This document shows, piece by piece, positions 53,033-63,342 of a DNA stretch of 64,000 bases. Each line of letters opens with the position of its first letter. Within the stretch, counting starts at the first letter, position 1. The position numbers and the translations under genes are program-made. Origin of the DNA: Bryopsis sp. KO-2023 (lineage: Eukaryota; Chlorophyta; Ulvophyceae; Bryopsidales; Bryopsidaceae). The stretch is from assembly GCA_030272585.1 (NCBI GenBank), contig BSYQ01000009.1, positions 4,588,001 to 4,652,000 of the forward strand, given 5' to 3'. Below the pieces are notes generated by a model that was given only the letters and a program-made list of their open reading frames with translations, ran no database searches and was not told the DNA's origin.

Positions 53033-55526
53033 ATGGAAAGATACCCTGGAAAGAATTCCAGAGTAGTCTTACTGTCTACTTTGTGGCAGCTGGTATCAAC
53101 CAAGAACGATGGGGAAAGGTTGCTCCCACGTTTTTCGGTAGAGCTGCACAAAAACATTTGGCGGCTAGAGTGTCATCAGAGTCCTTGGAAAAAGGTGAAG
53201 TTTCTTGGAAACAAATCTGTGAGACGATGAGTGACGGTAGTTTCGGGGAAATGGCATCGGATTATGCCATTACAAAGAAACTCATTTCATGTCGTGATCA
53301 CCTTGAGCGCAAAGTGAATAAATTCGTCAGATTCGTAGATGATTTGTTTAAACTTCGTCGTATTCCGATGGATGAAGCGAGTAAATGCTTCTTCTTACTC
53401 CATAATTTGCATCCGGCATTGAAGTCGTCGGTCGAGACAGATATTCATGGGAAACCTTGGAATATCTACAACGATCTTCGAAATCATGTCCTTGCAAAAG
53501 GAGTAACCCATGATGAGCGGAACCCAGTGATTAAGAATAAATCCGGGAATGTTCATGGTCGTGGGGAAGACTTGTATGGATACAAGACTTCAAAGAAAGC
53601 AAAGACTAGACCATCATTTACCAGTGGGCAAGCGAACCCGAACGCTAGTAAGAAAGCGAAGGGTACGGTTCGCGGCACAAAGCTTTCCCCGGAGGAGCGT
53701 GCTAGAAGGATAGCACAAAAGCTTTGCTTCACTTGTGGTGCTCCATGGGATGTGTCACACAAGTGTGGTGGGAAAGGCAAGGTAAGCGATTTGGCGATCA
53801 ATGTCTTATCTCCTATCGAGAGTCATGTGCATATTGATGAGGTAGTGGAACCCTCAAATGCAATGATCGATGAGGAAATGAAAATTCATGCTTCTACTGA
53901 CGAAAAGAAATTTTCGTGCAGAAATGAAAAGAAGGTGAATGATCAGATGAATCATGGTGTTCATCGCAAGATGATCAAGCGAGAACTTGAAAGACTCGAA
54001 GAGAGAACGGGACGGAAGTTTACGTTCGATTCTTCTGGAGGTTGTTTTCCGGTTGATGCTTGTCAAAGATCTTGTGAAGATTTTCTTACGTGTGATGTGT
54101 CGGGCGAGCATGTGTGGCTCAACCCAGGAAAGGCACAACTGGATGCTTTCCTGAAGCACTATTTCGAGTGTAAGAAAAGAGCACCAATGACAACAAGTGC
54201 TTGTGTCTTGGTACCTCATAAGATGCGCAAAGCTTTTCGTGTGTTTGATAGCATACGCTTGATAGCACAATATCGGAAAGGGGCATTCTTATTTGAGAGA
54301 GCTCGTAAGATATCATTTTCCCAACCATTTGATGTGTATTATGATGCTCCTGTGCCTAGAATTGTGGCACCCACAATTGACAAGGAGATCATGACTATGT
54401 CTATGGTTTTCGAGGGACGTATCTTTGATACTCCAGCTCATATATTGTTGGATTCGGGTGAGGCAGGTTCGGCCTATATTTCCCAACAATTTTGTGAGGC
54501 TTATGGTATCTCATACCAAGCTCAAAGTGATACAACTGTTCAAATGGCTGATGGTACACCATTGACTTGTTCTGGTAAAACCACAGTTCCTCTTCGGATA
54601 CAAGGTCTTCGTGAAAAGTTAGAGTGCTTGGTGATCAGTGCTCCTCACTTTGACCTTTATCTTGGAGATGTTTGGTTGAAGGACCATTGTGCTCATATGG
54701 ATTTCCTTCATAACAGTTGTTCGTTGTTGTCAACTCGTGGACGTCGAGTTACGATCCATCATACTATTTCGGCTCGAAATCGTAGTGATCGTTGTGTTCA
54801 TACGGTTACTCCATTTCTTTCCATTAAACAAGTGAAACGATGTCTTCGTGATGATCGGATCACTCCATTCCTTGTCTTGGTGCGTGAGGTCACGCCACCT
54901 CTTGAGGGGGAGGAACATGGGTCTCCTAATGCGTTGTTTCGTGAACGTGGATCACTAGAGGATGTGGTAAAATCCGCACACGGTGATCATGTTGAGAAAG
55001 AAACGTTGGAGAACATGTTGGCTCCTATATTGGACGAATACGAGGATCGGTTTGCGAATGAATTGGCCTCGTGTCCACCCTCTAGAGAGTTCGATGCTTC
55101 TATAGATCTGATACCAGGAGCAAATCCTGTGAGTCGTCCTATATTTCGCTATACGCCTGGAGAGCGTAAGGAAATTGAGGATCAGATATCGGATATGTTG
55201 GCTAAGGGACTTATTCAACCGTCGTGTAGTCCATGGGGAGCACCAGTCTTGTTTGTACCCAAACCAGATGGGACAAAAAGAATGTGTGTGGACTACAGGG
55301 GTTTGAATAAGTTAACAGTCAAAAATCAATACCCTATCCCACGTATCGATGATCTGTTGGATCAGTTACAAGGTGCAAGGTACTTTTCCGCCCTTGATTT
55401 GAAAGCTGGTTACTGGCAGCTTCGTGTCAAAGCTGAGGACCAGGCTAAAACGGCTTTCAAAACGCCCTTTGGATTGTTTGAATATTGTGTCTTACCGATG
55501 GGTTTGACGAATGCACCAGCGATATT
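53024..55526 (+). pseudogene. E4 gag-pol, truncated in the RT by E5
   Basis: Open from just after the A run ([10 protein letters not shown]). Gag part with capsid-like helices ([16 protein letters not shown]) and the zinc motif [14 protein letters not shown] (CX2CX7HXC). Protease [13 protein letters not shown] and [62 protein letters not shown]5 inserts directly after APAIF, before the catalytic YxDD block, so the element is inactive. Gag and Pol share one frame here, unlike E2, E3 and E5. Confidence 0.85.
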
Positions 55527-55794
55527 TGAAACACCTTATCGATTAACTGCAAGTGTTGCAGCGGAGACTCACACGGATAACACCACACTCGAACTTATTA
55601 CAAGGTTCCCATAGCACATGCTATCTAAATACCAACTGCGCTGCGTGCTGTGCAGGCCAGGCTGGCAGTTCACAGGAACTGCACACTGTACTGACCTGCA
55701 GCACAGCACCGCAGCACAGCTCCGTAGCACAGCACGGCAGCACTGCAGACGCTGCCAACCCTGCAGCAGTCTGCGTGACTGCCGATCCGTTACA
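55527..55794 (-). repeat. E5 3' LTR (268 bp)
   Basis: On the minus strand starts TGTAACGGATCGG and ends GGTGTTTCA. The middle is rich in GCAGCACAGCAC-type words. Confidence 0.9.
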
Positions 55795-55806
55795 TTCCTC
55801 CCCACC
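55795..55806 (-). other. E5 polypurine tract
   Basis: GGTGGGGAGGAA on the minus strand, directly before the LTR start TGTAAC. Confidence 0.8.
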
Positions 55807-55859
55807 TAAGTCTCGAACTCCTGGTCGAGATAAATGTTTTGTCATCATAAATCAAAAAG

Positions 55860-56470
55860 GCTGCCAGCCTGCAGCTTCCAGAAAAACCCCATGTTTACAA
55901 CATATATCAAAAATTCCTGTGTAGGTCTGCAGATGTTTTTATCAGAAGTCAACTTCCCCACTTGCTAGTCCAGTCTGCAGTATCCCTTAAAACAAAAAAG
56001 GAACTGTCCCAAATTTTATTGTCCCAAATTTTGTCCCAAAATTCCATTCCAATCTGCAGTTCAATATCAACCTTAACCTTCCCCAAAAACTTCCATACGA
56101 TCTGCAGTCATGTCCTTAACAGAAAAACCCTCTTGCTAGTTTGCAAGTATCAGAAAAATAAGGAAAATAAACCCATGCAAATCTATAGTGTTCAGCAAAA
56201 TAACACTTTCATGTAAATCTGCAGGTATCAGCACAATAATAAAAACAATCAAACCCAGTTGAATCTGCAGTTGCCTCAAACAGAAAACTTCCATGCAAAC
56301 CTCTAGGTATCAGCAAAATAAAGAAAACAAACAAAACCCAATCAAAGCTGCAGTTTCCCCAAACAGAAAACTTTCATGCAACCCTGTAGGTATCAAAATA
56401 AACCCTAAACAGAAAACTTTCATTCAACCCTGTAGGTATCAAAATAAAACAATAAAACAAACAGCAAACT
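55860..56470. repeat. Repeat-rich 3' region of E5
   Basis: Eight or more degenerate units of about 50-60 bp marked by CTGCAG or CTGTAGGTATCA followed by AAAACAGAAAACTT-like runs. The last two units (56365-56455) are the most alike. Non-coding. Confidence 0.65.
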
Positions 56471-57126
56471 CGTCACCAAGTCGTCACCCTTCCTTTCTGT
56501 CTCTTTTGCTTGAGCTTTCACTTCCGCTTGGAGCGCTCGCGTGCGATCGTGAAGAGGATCTCCACAAAATCCCCCAAGTCGGCGTTGCGGGTTCCTGGGG
56601 CTGCGGCTGTGGTCTTCGCTGCGACTTCGTCGGTTGCATGATCCATTGCGGGGCTGCACAGGAACTTGGACGGCTTCAACCCCGCCGCTCCAGCAAGTGC
56701 AGAGAGCTTGCACAGGGGGCAATGGCTGAAACGACCCCTCCCAGGATAGGCCGCTGCTCGCGTGATGAACGCTCGCATCCCAAGCGCCTCCTGCGTATCT
56801 GCCCCCGTATCCCGCTCCATGGTATCGCTATGCCAGACGCGACGCCAACATTTTGCGGAGTTGCAAATGCGGTGTCGATGGCAGCTCAGCTCCAACACAG
56901 GTGCAGCTTCCTTTCGAAAGCACACGCTGCAGCCCATCCTGGAAGGGGTCAGGCCCAATTGCCGCGCAGTGGGGCTGATGGGCGTGTCCACCTCCACCTT
57001 CTCCTCCTTTCCAGCCTCGGCTGCGCTTGGCAACCTCTTTGGGCTTGGCAACCCCTTGGACTCCTGACCGACCTGCTGCACATCCTCAGAACGCAAGTTC
57101 ACAGCTTCCCCAGCTTTAGCACTCGT

Positions 57127-57592
57127 CAGAGATAGGACTTTCCGGTTACGGTACCGTAAACCGTACCGTAACCCCACTCCGGTCACTTACGGTTACGGTA
57201 GTTACGGTCCGGACCGGAGTGGTTTTCGTGCTCGGAACCGGACCACCGTACCACTCCGTACTGCTCCGGTACCGGACCGTACCGACCGTAACCACCGTAC
57301 CAACCGTAAACCGTAAATAGTAACCCCCGCAGGGTCCCGAGAACCCAAAGGAACCCAGGGGGATTCGAACCCACGACCTTACAGGCTACAGCCTAACGCT
57401 TTAGCACCGAACCACACTACTTCACGATGATTTAGGGGCTACCGTAGCTATACCGTACCTGTTCCGTACCGTAAAAACAACATATTACTCCGGTTACGGT
57501 ACGGAGTTACGGCCGTAATACGGAACCGTAACTCGACCGTAACCGGACCGGACCGTAGCCGGACCAGAATTTTGGCCCAAGTCCTATCTCTG
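57127..57592. mobile_element. Non-autonomous hAT element (466 bp) carrying a tRNA-like module
   Basis: TIRs CAGAGATAGGACTT at both ends and 8-bp TSD GCACTCGT (57119-57126 and 57593-57600). The subterminal parts are crowded with CGGTTACGG/CCGTAACC and CCGTACCG words, as in the subterminal repeats of Ac-like hAT elements. No ORF. The centre is a tRNA-like module. E5 ORF3 becomes continuous when it is removed. Confidence 0.92.
57319..57433 (-). repeat. tRNA-like (SINE-like) module inside the hAT
   Basis: On the minus strand: AAATCATCGTG, A-box-like TGGTTCGGTGCTA (57402-57414), B-box GGTTCGAATCC (57361-57371), then GGTTCCTTTGGGTTCT and GGGACCCTGCGGGGGTTAC. Both ends and the 3' tail match the modules in the foldback element, while the tRNA-like body differs. 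Confidence 0.75.
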
Positions 57593-58285
57593 GCACTCGT
57601 CACGCCTTGTTCTTCCGTAATCAGCAGCGCCTTTTCTCCCGAGATGCTCTTGCTTTTGTCGCCCCCTTGCGGACCTTTGGCCTTGGGCGTGGAACCATCA
57701 GGTCCTGCCATCCACTCCAGGTTCGGTGCAATCATGGTAGCCGAAGCAGTGGCAAACAGACTCTTTTCTCCCTTAGCACCCTCGCCAGTAATCGGATTGT
57801 TCAGCATCCATGTCCGCACCCGTGCTTCTTTATCCTCGTAACGTGCAATCGTCTGTCTCAACCTCTGGTTTTCCCTTTTCTGTTCCGCCAACTCTGTCTC
57901 AGCTTTCCTCGCCCGCTGCTGTCCATCCAAACCAAGCTTCAATGCTGCCACAATATCTTCAGGCTGCTGCGTTGGTGGTGGTTGGTCGGGAATGAAGTCG
58001 AAGTTAACTGGCGATCCAGTCGGTTCAGCTGGCTGCTCCGTTGATGGCAAAGGCTCAGAGTCGGTATCAGATGGTCCCCAGATCTGCTCTCGTTCGGTCG
58101 ACATTTTCTCACAGCGTAGGTCGTAACGGTGGTTGCAGGTGCTTTGATCGGCTTGTGGTCGTCAGGCGCCAGTAACTGTTTCTTCTTGCACAACTCCTTG
58201 GTAGCGAAATCGGTTGTCGTGTAGGTAAGCGTTTCCTGCTCCATCGCTGTCGTAGTCACTTCATTATTCACAGCGAGTCATCGCT

Positions 58286-61200
58286 TTATTTTTGGCGGCT
58301 CTCGTAAGCACTCACACACTCTCCAGCATTCTGCAAATTCGCCTCTGGTTCCCATGTGTCGTGCGACACATCGTAACCCTTCCATCGTACGAGGTACTGT
58401 ACTTTGCCTCTGTTAATCCTTTTATTTAATATTTGCTCCACTTCGAATTCTTCAGCTCCATCCACCAGCTCTGGTCCTGGCTGCACTTGTTGCAGTCTGC
58501 CAGGGAATTCACCTTGCTCTTCCTCATGTGCAGCTTTCAGCTTAGAGGTGTGGAACACATCATGAATCTTCCCAAAGGCTGCAGGCAGTTCCAGCTTTAC
58601 TGCAACATCAGAAATGCATTTGCTGATGGTAAAGGGACCGCAATATTTTGCAGTCAGCTTGCGGCTCAGGCTTGGAGAAACTCGTAGATCCCGAGTGGAG
58701 AGAAAAACGCGATCGCCTGGGCGGAATTGTCCTCCCCGCCTAGATCGGTTAGCAGTCCTCTGCTGACGAGCTTGGGCAGCACGAATGTGAGTGCGTGCAG
58801 TATCCAAATTCGTAGTCCAAGTAGCCCACCATTGATCTGCTGCAGGTGAGGTAACCGAGGCTGCAACAGTGCTGGGAAGGCGAGGTTCGCGTCCAGTGAC
58901 CATGTAGAACGGGGAGAACCCCGTGGAACTCTGCACGCTGGAATTGTATGCAAATTCAGCGGCAGTCAGGCGCAGATCCCAATCGCGCCCAGCGGGTTCA
59001 ACATAATTGCGCAGAATGGCCTGCACACTCCGATTAGCACGCTCCGTTTGGCCATCGGTCTCAGGGTGATAGGAACTGGACATTGCCAAACGTGTCCCGG
59101 ACAGCTTCCATAATGCTTGCCAAAATCCACTGGTGAAGCGTGCATCCCTGTCGGATACAATCGTGCGGGGCAGTCCATGTAGGCGCACAATGTGATCGAA
59201 GAATAATCGTGCAGTGCCAGCTGCAGTCACAGTCTGCACCGTCGGGATGAGGTGCAACATCTTGCTGAAACGATCCACCACGACCAGCAAGTAATCATGG
59301 CCATTGGTCGTAGTGGGCAACGGTCCCATGAAGTCCATCGTCACATCCTGCCAACGCTCATCCGGAATGGGCAGGGGTTGCAGCAACCCCATGGGCTTCT
59401 GATTTGTAGGTTTATTCTGTTGGCACGAAATGCAAGTTGCAACGTAGCGTTGCACAGTGCCTGACATTTTGGGCCAAAAATAGTCTTGCTGCACTCGTTT
59501 CAGTGTGCGATGTCGTCCGAAGTGTCCGGCCATAGCAGCATCGTGACACTCGTGCAGTATAACAGGCTGCATGTCCTTGGGGATCCACCATCTCCACTCG
59601 CCTCCAATGTGGCGCCATAACTTGCGACCATCCCAGCGAATGTGCTTTGGCTTATGTCGTGCAGCAATGATGAGGCTGCAAAGCGGGTCAGTTTGGTAGG
59701 CCTCGAAGACCTGCTCCTCCAACGGCTTGGTTGCCTCCACTGTTGATGCTGCACAGACATGCAGTTCCTCCTGGCGTGTCTTTTGATGCGTGGCTCGGCT
59801 CAAGGCATCAGCGACAACATTGTCACGGCCTGGTCGATATTTGATTTCAAACTTGAATTCATGCAGCAACTCCATCCATCTCGCTTGTCGCTTGGAGAGC
59901 TGCGGCTGCGTTTGCAGATATCGCAGTGGCGCATGATCAGTGTAGATAACGAACTCTTCAGCATCCAGGTAATGTCGCCACGTTCGAATTGCATGGATAA
60001 TCGCCAGCAGCTCCTTCTCATGCGTTGCATAATTCATCTCTGCAGGGTTCAGCTTCCTGCTTTCGTAGGCTACAGGCTGCTGTCCATTGCCTTGGTCTTG
60101 GGTAAGTACTGCTCCTACTGCATAGTCGGATGCATCTGTTGTCAACTCAAACTTCAGTGCTGGGTCTGGCACCAACAGCACTGGGGCCTCCATCAGAGTT
60201 TGCTTCAACTTTTCCATTGCAGCTGAGGCTGCAGCATCCCAGTTCCATGTAGTAGTCTTCTTTAGCAGGTGGGTCAAAGGCTGGGCTATCGCTGAAAAGC
60301 CTTTGATAAACCTCCGGTAGTAATTGGCTAATCCCAAAAATGATCGCAGCTCCTTCAAACATGTCGGCGCAGGCCATTGCTTGATGACCTTGATTTTCTC
60401 CTGCAGCACTCCAACTCCGGCTGCACTGATCTCATGTCCAAGGAACTCCACTTTAGTGCAACCAATGTCACACTTCTTGTCTGAAACGTAAAGCTTCTGC
60501 TCCTTGAGGATTTGGAATATCTTCCGCAGGTGACCTTTGTGCTCTCTCCAGCTGCGACTGTAGACCAGTATATCGTCGAGGTAGACTACGCAGAACTGGT
60601 CCAAATGTTCATGCAGCACGTGGTGCATGGTGTTCATGAACGTTGCAGGGGCGTTCGTAAGCCCAAAAGGTAGCACAACGTATTCGTACAGCCCATAGCG
60701 TGTTCTGAACGCCGTTTTTTCGCAATCTTCAGGCTCCAGCCTCACTTGGTGGTAGCCAGAACACAGGTCTATCTTGCTGAAGACCTTGCAGCCCTGCACC
60801 TGGTCCAGCAAATCCTCAATCCGTGGAATCGGGTAGCGATTCTTTATCGTGAGCTTGTTGAGTGCGCGGTAATCCACGCATAGTCGCATTTTCCCGTTCT
60901 TTTTCGGCACAAAAATAATCGGCGCTCCCCAAGGTGATTTGCTAGGCTGAATGAAACCTTGCTTCAGCAGTTCTGCAAGCTGCTTCTTCAACTCCTGCTG
61001 TTCTGCAAATCCCAGCCGATATAATCCTTTCTTCTGCGGCACAGCTCCTTCTTCCAGTTCGATTTTATGGCGCACGCCACGATCCGGTGGTAACTCATTG
61101 GGTAATGTGTCCCGAAACAATTCTCCAAACTCCTCACGCATTTGCTTTTCCAACAGCTTTGCTTCTTGCTTGTTCCGTGACTCTTCTGCAGTCAATGTTG

Positions 61201-62197
61201 GCTCTGCAGCTGTAGTTGCAGCATCCGGTTTGTCGGCCTCGTAGACATGTACTAGAAAGGCTTGTTCTCCATGCTTCACTGCAGTCGCGAGCTGCAGTGC
61301 TGAAATGATTTCCAGCCCTTCCTCGTTTGTGTCCTCGGTTCGCCCTTTTCGCATGCGCAACTTGTGCTTTCGTCCATTCTGCACCAGGGTAACTCGGCGT
61401 CGGTTCCAATCGATTGCAGGATTGTGCTTCTGCAACCATGCCATCCCCAGTATCACATCGTAACGTCCCAGCGTAACTTCGTGCATCGTCTCTTGTGATT
61501 CGTAGTCGCCGAGGGAAAGTAATGCAGTGAGCTGCCGAGTGCTCTGTTCTGCAGTCTTTCCATCTGCAAGTAGCACCTCTGTAGCTTGTGCTGACTCTTG
61601 CAGTTCCATCCCATGTGCTTCTACCCAACTTCTTGAAATAAAGATATCTGTTGCTCCAGAGTCAATCAGTACTCTGACTTGCTTTCCTCCAATCTGCCCA
61701 ACAGCAGATAATAACTCCTTTGCAGTCTTGGCTGCACTTCCCAATTTCATTGACCCTTGATCTTGATTTTGCAGAATGGCTTCACTTGGCTCATTTGCAA
61801 TGTCTTCACTCTCCAGTTTCCCCTCATCGGCTACACTTGGCTCACATGGATGGTCTTCTCCCTTTTCCTCAGTCTGCAACTCTTTGCAGCTGGTATCACT
61901 CTCACTCTTCTCTCCTACATACATGGCTACTCCTGGCTCATTGTCATGTGGTTCCTTGATTTGCATTGCTTCGCAATCGAAATTTCCATTATCGTTCGCA
62001 CATGTGGCTACACTCGGCTCAACAATATGCTCGGCTCTTTCTTCCTCTTGTTTCAAACTTGGGTCTGCACTCCTCCTTGCAGCTCTGTCGTGGTTGCGGT
62101 TACGCCGACTCACATCCACTCCTCTTCTTTCCACTTGCGCCAGTATTCTCCGGCTAGAAACCCCATTGGCTCCCAGCCTATTTAGTTTTCCGGGCAA
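58286..62197 (-). CDS. E5 Pol (protease, RT, RNase H, integrase, chromodomain)
   Basis: About 1300 residues, uninterrupted. It overlaps the gag end by 16 nt in the -1 frame (LPGKLNRLGAN, no ATG). Protease VLIDSGATDIFIS; RT VPKKNGKMRLCVDYRA, FSKIDLCSGYHQ, YLDDILVYSRS; RNase H LTTDASDYAVGAV ... NVVADALSRA; integrase HFGRHRTLKR ... CISCQQNK, VTMDFMGPLP, IVSDRDARF, DGQTERANRS; GPF-like (KYCGPFTI); chromodomain (LVRWKGYDVSHDTWEPEAN). The acidic N-terminal 150 residues before the protease have no recognised role. Confidence 0.95.
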   Translation of the reverse strand: MPGKLNRLGANGVSSRRILAQVERRGVDVSRRNRNHDRAARRSADPSLKQEEERAEHIVEPSVATCANDNGNFDCEAMQIKEPHDNEPGVAMYVGEKSESDTSCKELQTEEKGEDHPCEPSVADEGKLESEDIANEPSEAILQNQDQGSMKLGSAAKTAKELLSAVGQIGGKQVRVLIDSGATDIFISRSWVEAHGMELQESAQATEVLLADGKTAEQSTRQLTALLSLGDYESQETMHEVTLGRYDVILGMAWLQKHNPAIDWNRRRVTLVQNGRKHKLRMRKGRTEDTNEEGLEIISALQLATAVKHGEQAFLVHVYEADKPDAATTAAEPTLTAEESRNKQEAKLLEKQMREEFGELFRDTLPNELPPDRGVRHKIELEEGAVPQKKGLYRLGFAEQQELKKQLAELLKQGFIQPSKSPWGAPIIFVPKKNGKMRLCVDYRALNKLTIKNRYPIPRIEDLLDQVQGCKVFSKIDLCSGYHQVRLEPEDCEKTAFRTRYGLYEYVVLPFGLTNAPATFMNTMHHVLHEHLDQFCVVYLDDILVYSRSWREHKGHLRKIFQILKEQKLYVSDKKCDIGCTKVEFLGHEISAAGVGVLQEKIKVIKQWPAPTCLKELRSFLGLANYYRRFIKGFSAIAQPLTHLLKKTTTWNWDAAASAAMEKLKQTLMEAPVLLVPDPALKFELTTDASDYAVGAVLTQDQGNGQQPVAYESRKLNPAEMNYATHEKELLAIIHAIRTWRHYLDAEEFVIYTDHAPLRYLQTQPQLSKRQARWMELLHEFKFEIKYRPGRDNVVADALSRATHQKTRQEELHVCAASTVEATKPLEEQVFEAYQTDPLCSLIIAARHKPKHIRWDGRKLWRHIGGEWRWWIPKDMQPVILHECHDAAMAGHFGRHRTLKRVQQDYFWPKMSGTVQRYVATCISCQQNKPTNQKPMGLLQPLPIPDERWQDVTMDFMGPLPTTTNGHDYLLVVVDRFSKMLHLIPTVQTVTAAGTARLFFDHIVRLHGLPRTIVSDRDARFTSGFWQALWKLSGTRLAMSSSYHPETDGQTERANRSVQAILRNYVEPAGRDWDLRLTAAEFAYNSSVQSSTGFSPFYMVTGREPRLPSTVAASVTSPAADQWWATWTTNLDTARTHIRAAQARQQRTANRSRRGGQFRPGDRVFLSTRDLRVSPSLSRKLTAKYCGPFTISKCISDVAVKLELPAAFGKIHDVFHTSKLKAAHEEEQGEFPGRLQQVQPGPELVDGAEEFEVEQILNKRINRGKVQYLVRWKGYDVSHDTWEPEANLQNAGECVSAYESRQK

Positions 62198-63342
62198 TCA
62201 GCGATCAGGTGTCCCTGTCGCTGGCATCTGTAACATCTCCTTGTTTCTGCAGCATTTCCAACATCCCTGCGGCTTCTTTCTGCAGCTGTATCTCCTCGGC
62301 TGCGATTTCGTCCAGGGGTTCCAGCTCTTCGCTCACGGCTCTGAGAACGGTTTCTGTCGTTCCAGCGTACTCGTCTTTGTTGCACGTTATCGATCTCCAT
62401 CCGATCTCCTCCGGAGTTTCGCTGCGGTGCAGGAGTGTAGCGATAGTAATCCCGTTCGTGGCTGCGTCCTCTGCTGTGGCTTCTGCCTCTGCTATGACTC
62501 CTGCCTCTGGAATTGTCGCGACGACGGCTTTGGCTGCGGCCTCTGTCATTTCTGCGGTCGTCTCTGTAGCGGTTTTCCCGGCGGAATACATCCATGGGTC
62601 CTTCCCACGTTGCTGCAAGTTCAATTGCACGGTCCAGGCTCCTGGGTGCCTCAATCTCCACTTTCGTTCGTAGGCGCTCATTCAACCCATCGATGTAGCG
62701 GAACAATTTCTCCCCAGCATTGCTATCCTGGATCTGCAGCATCAACCGACGAAACTGGTGCGTGTACTCTGCAACGCTTTTGCTGCCTTGCCGCAGCCGC
62801 GCCCATTCGCGTCTGAAGTCTCGGTTCTCATGCACTCGTCCAAACTGATGGCGCAATTCCTCCACGAGTTCCCAGATGTCGGCTGGCAGCATTCTGTCGC
62901 CCGCTGCATGTGCCTCATAGCGCGATCTCCACCATGTGCCAGCAGCTCCGCGAAGGCTGCCAGCTGCAACCATGACTTGCTGCCTGTCGTCCCTTGTTCC
63001 AGTTATCTCAAAATAGGTCTGGATTTGAACCATCCACTCGTTGAGGGGAGTGTCGCCAGGTTCACCGGACCACTTCTCTGGGGGCGTGGCCCTCGCGCGG
63101 CCCAACGCTGCAGGGGGCTGCTGACCTTGCTGAACAGCATGATGCACAGCATGATCAACTTGCGCGTTGACATTTGCTTCAACATTTTCGGCAGCATGGC
63201 GCAAGTGCTGCAACTCCTGTTGCATTTGGTGAATCATCGCCTGCATTGCCTGCATATCCAGCGGTGCTGCAGGCTGTCCATCGTGCTGTGGCGCGGGGTG
63301 TCCGACTTCAGGGATCCCTTGCTGGTGCTGCTGCCCGTCCAT
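62182..63342 (-). CDS. E5 Gag with SR repeats
   Basis: 386 residues from ATG at 63342 (MDGQQHQQGIPEVG). Capsid-like region (PLNEWMVQIQTYFEITG ... LRGAAGTWWRSR ... LFRYIDGLNERLR), then an Arg/Ser-rich segment with repeated SRGRSHSRGRSH, then one zinc knuckle CYRCQRQGHLIADC near the end. Gag stops with AAC TAA. The overlap with pol carries G GAA AAC, a weak match to a -1 slippery heptamer. Confidence 0.93.
   Translation of the reverse strand: MDGQQHQQGIPEVGHPAPQHDGQPAAPLDMQAMQAMIHQMQQELQHLRHAAENVEANVNAQVDHAVHHAVQQGQQPPAALGRARATPPEKWSGEPGDTPLNEWMVQIQTYFEITGTRDDRQQVMVAAGSLRGAAGTWWRSRYEAHAAGDRMLPADIWELVEELRHQFGRVHENRDFRREWARLRQGSKSVAEYTHQFRRLMLQIQDSNAGEKLFRYIDGLNERLRTKVEIEAPRSLDRAIELAATWEGPMDVFRRENRYRDDRRNDRGRSQSRRRDNSRGRSHSRGRSHSRGRSHERDYYRYTPAPQRNSGGDRMEIDNVQQRRVRWNDRNRSQSRERRAGTPGRNRSRGDTAAERSRRDVGNAAETRRCYRCQRQGHLIADCPEN

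Larger units (their letters stand above)
56518..58104 (-). pseudogene. E5 ORF3: coiled-coil plus RING-like protein, interrupted by a hAT element
   Basis: Starts MSTEREQIWGPSD at 58104. A coiled coil lies near residues 65-95 (KAETELAEQKRENQRLRQTI). The frame is broken at 57592 by the 466-bp hAT. Dropping that element and one TSD copy restores one frame of 370 residues (EQGVTSA-KAGEAVNL). The second half holds a cysteine/histidine cluster CSVC ... SCHRHRIC ... AKC ... HCPLC, spaced like a RING finger, then a basic end (ARERSKRK). RING domains usually act in ubiquitin transfer; for this protein that is only inferred. Position after pol is the same as ORF3 of E3, but I see no clear sequence similarity between them. 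Confidence 0.7.

Noticed and set aside
57448..57592. Last 48 codons of the E5 ORF3 upstream half as real protein
   Set aside because: They read into the hAT element; the frame resumes on the other side after removing it.
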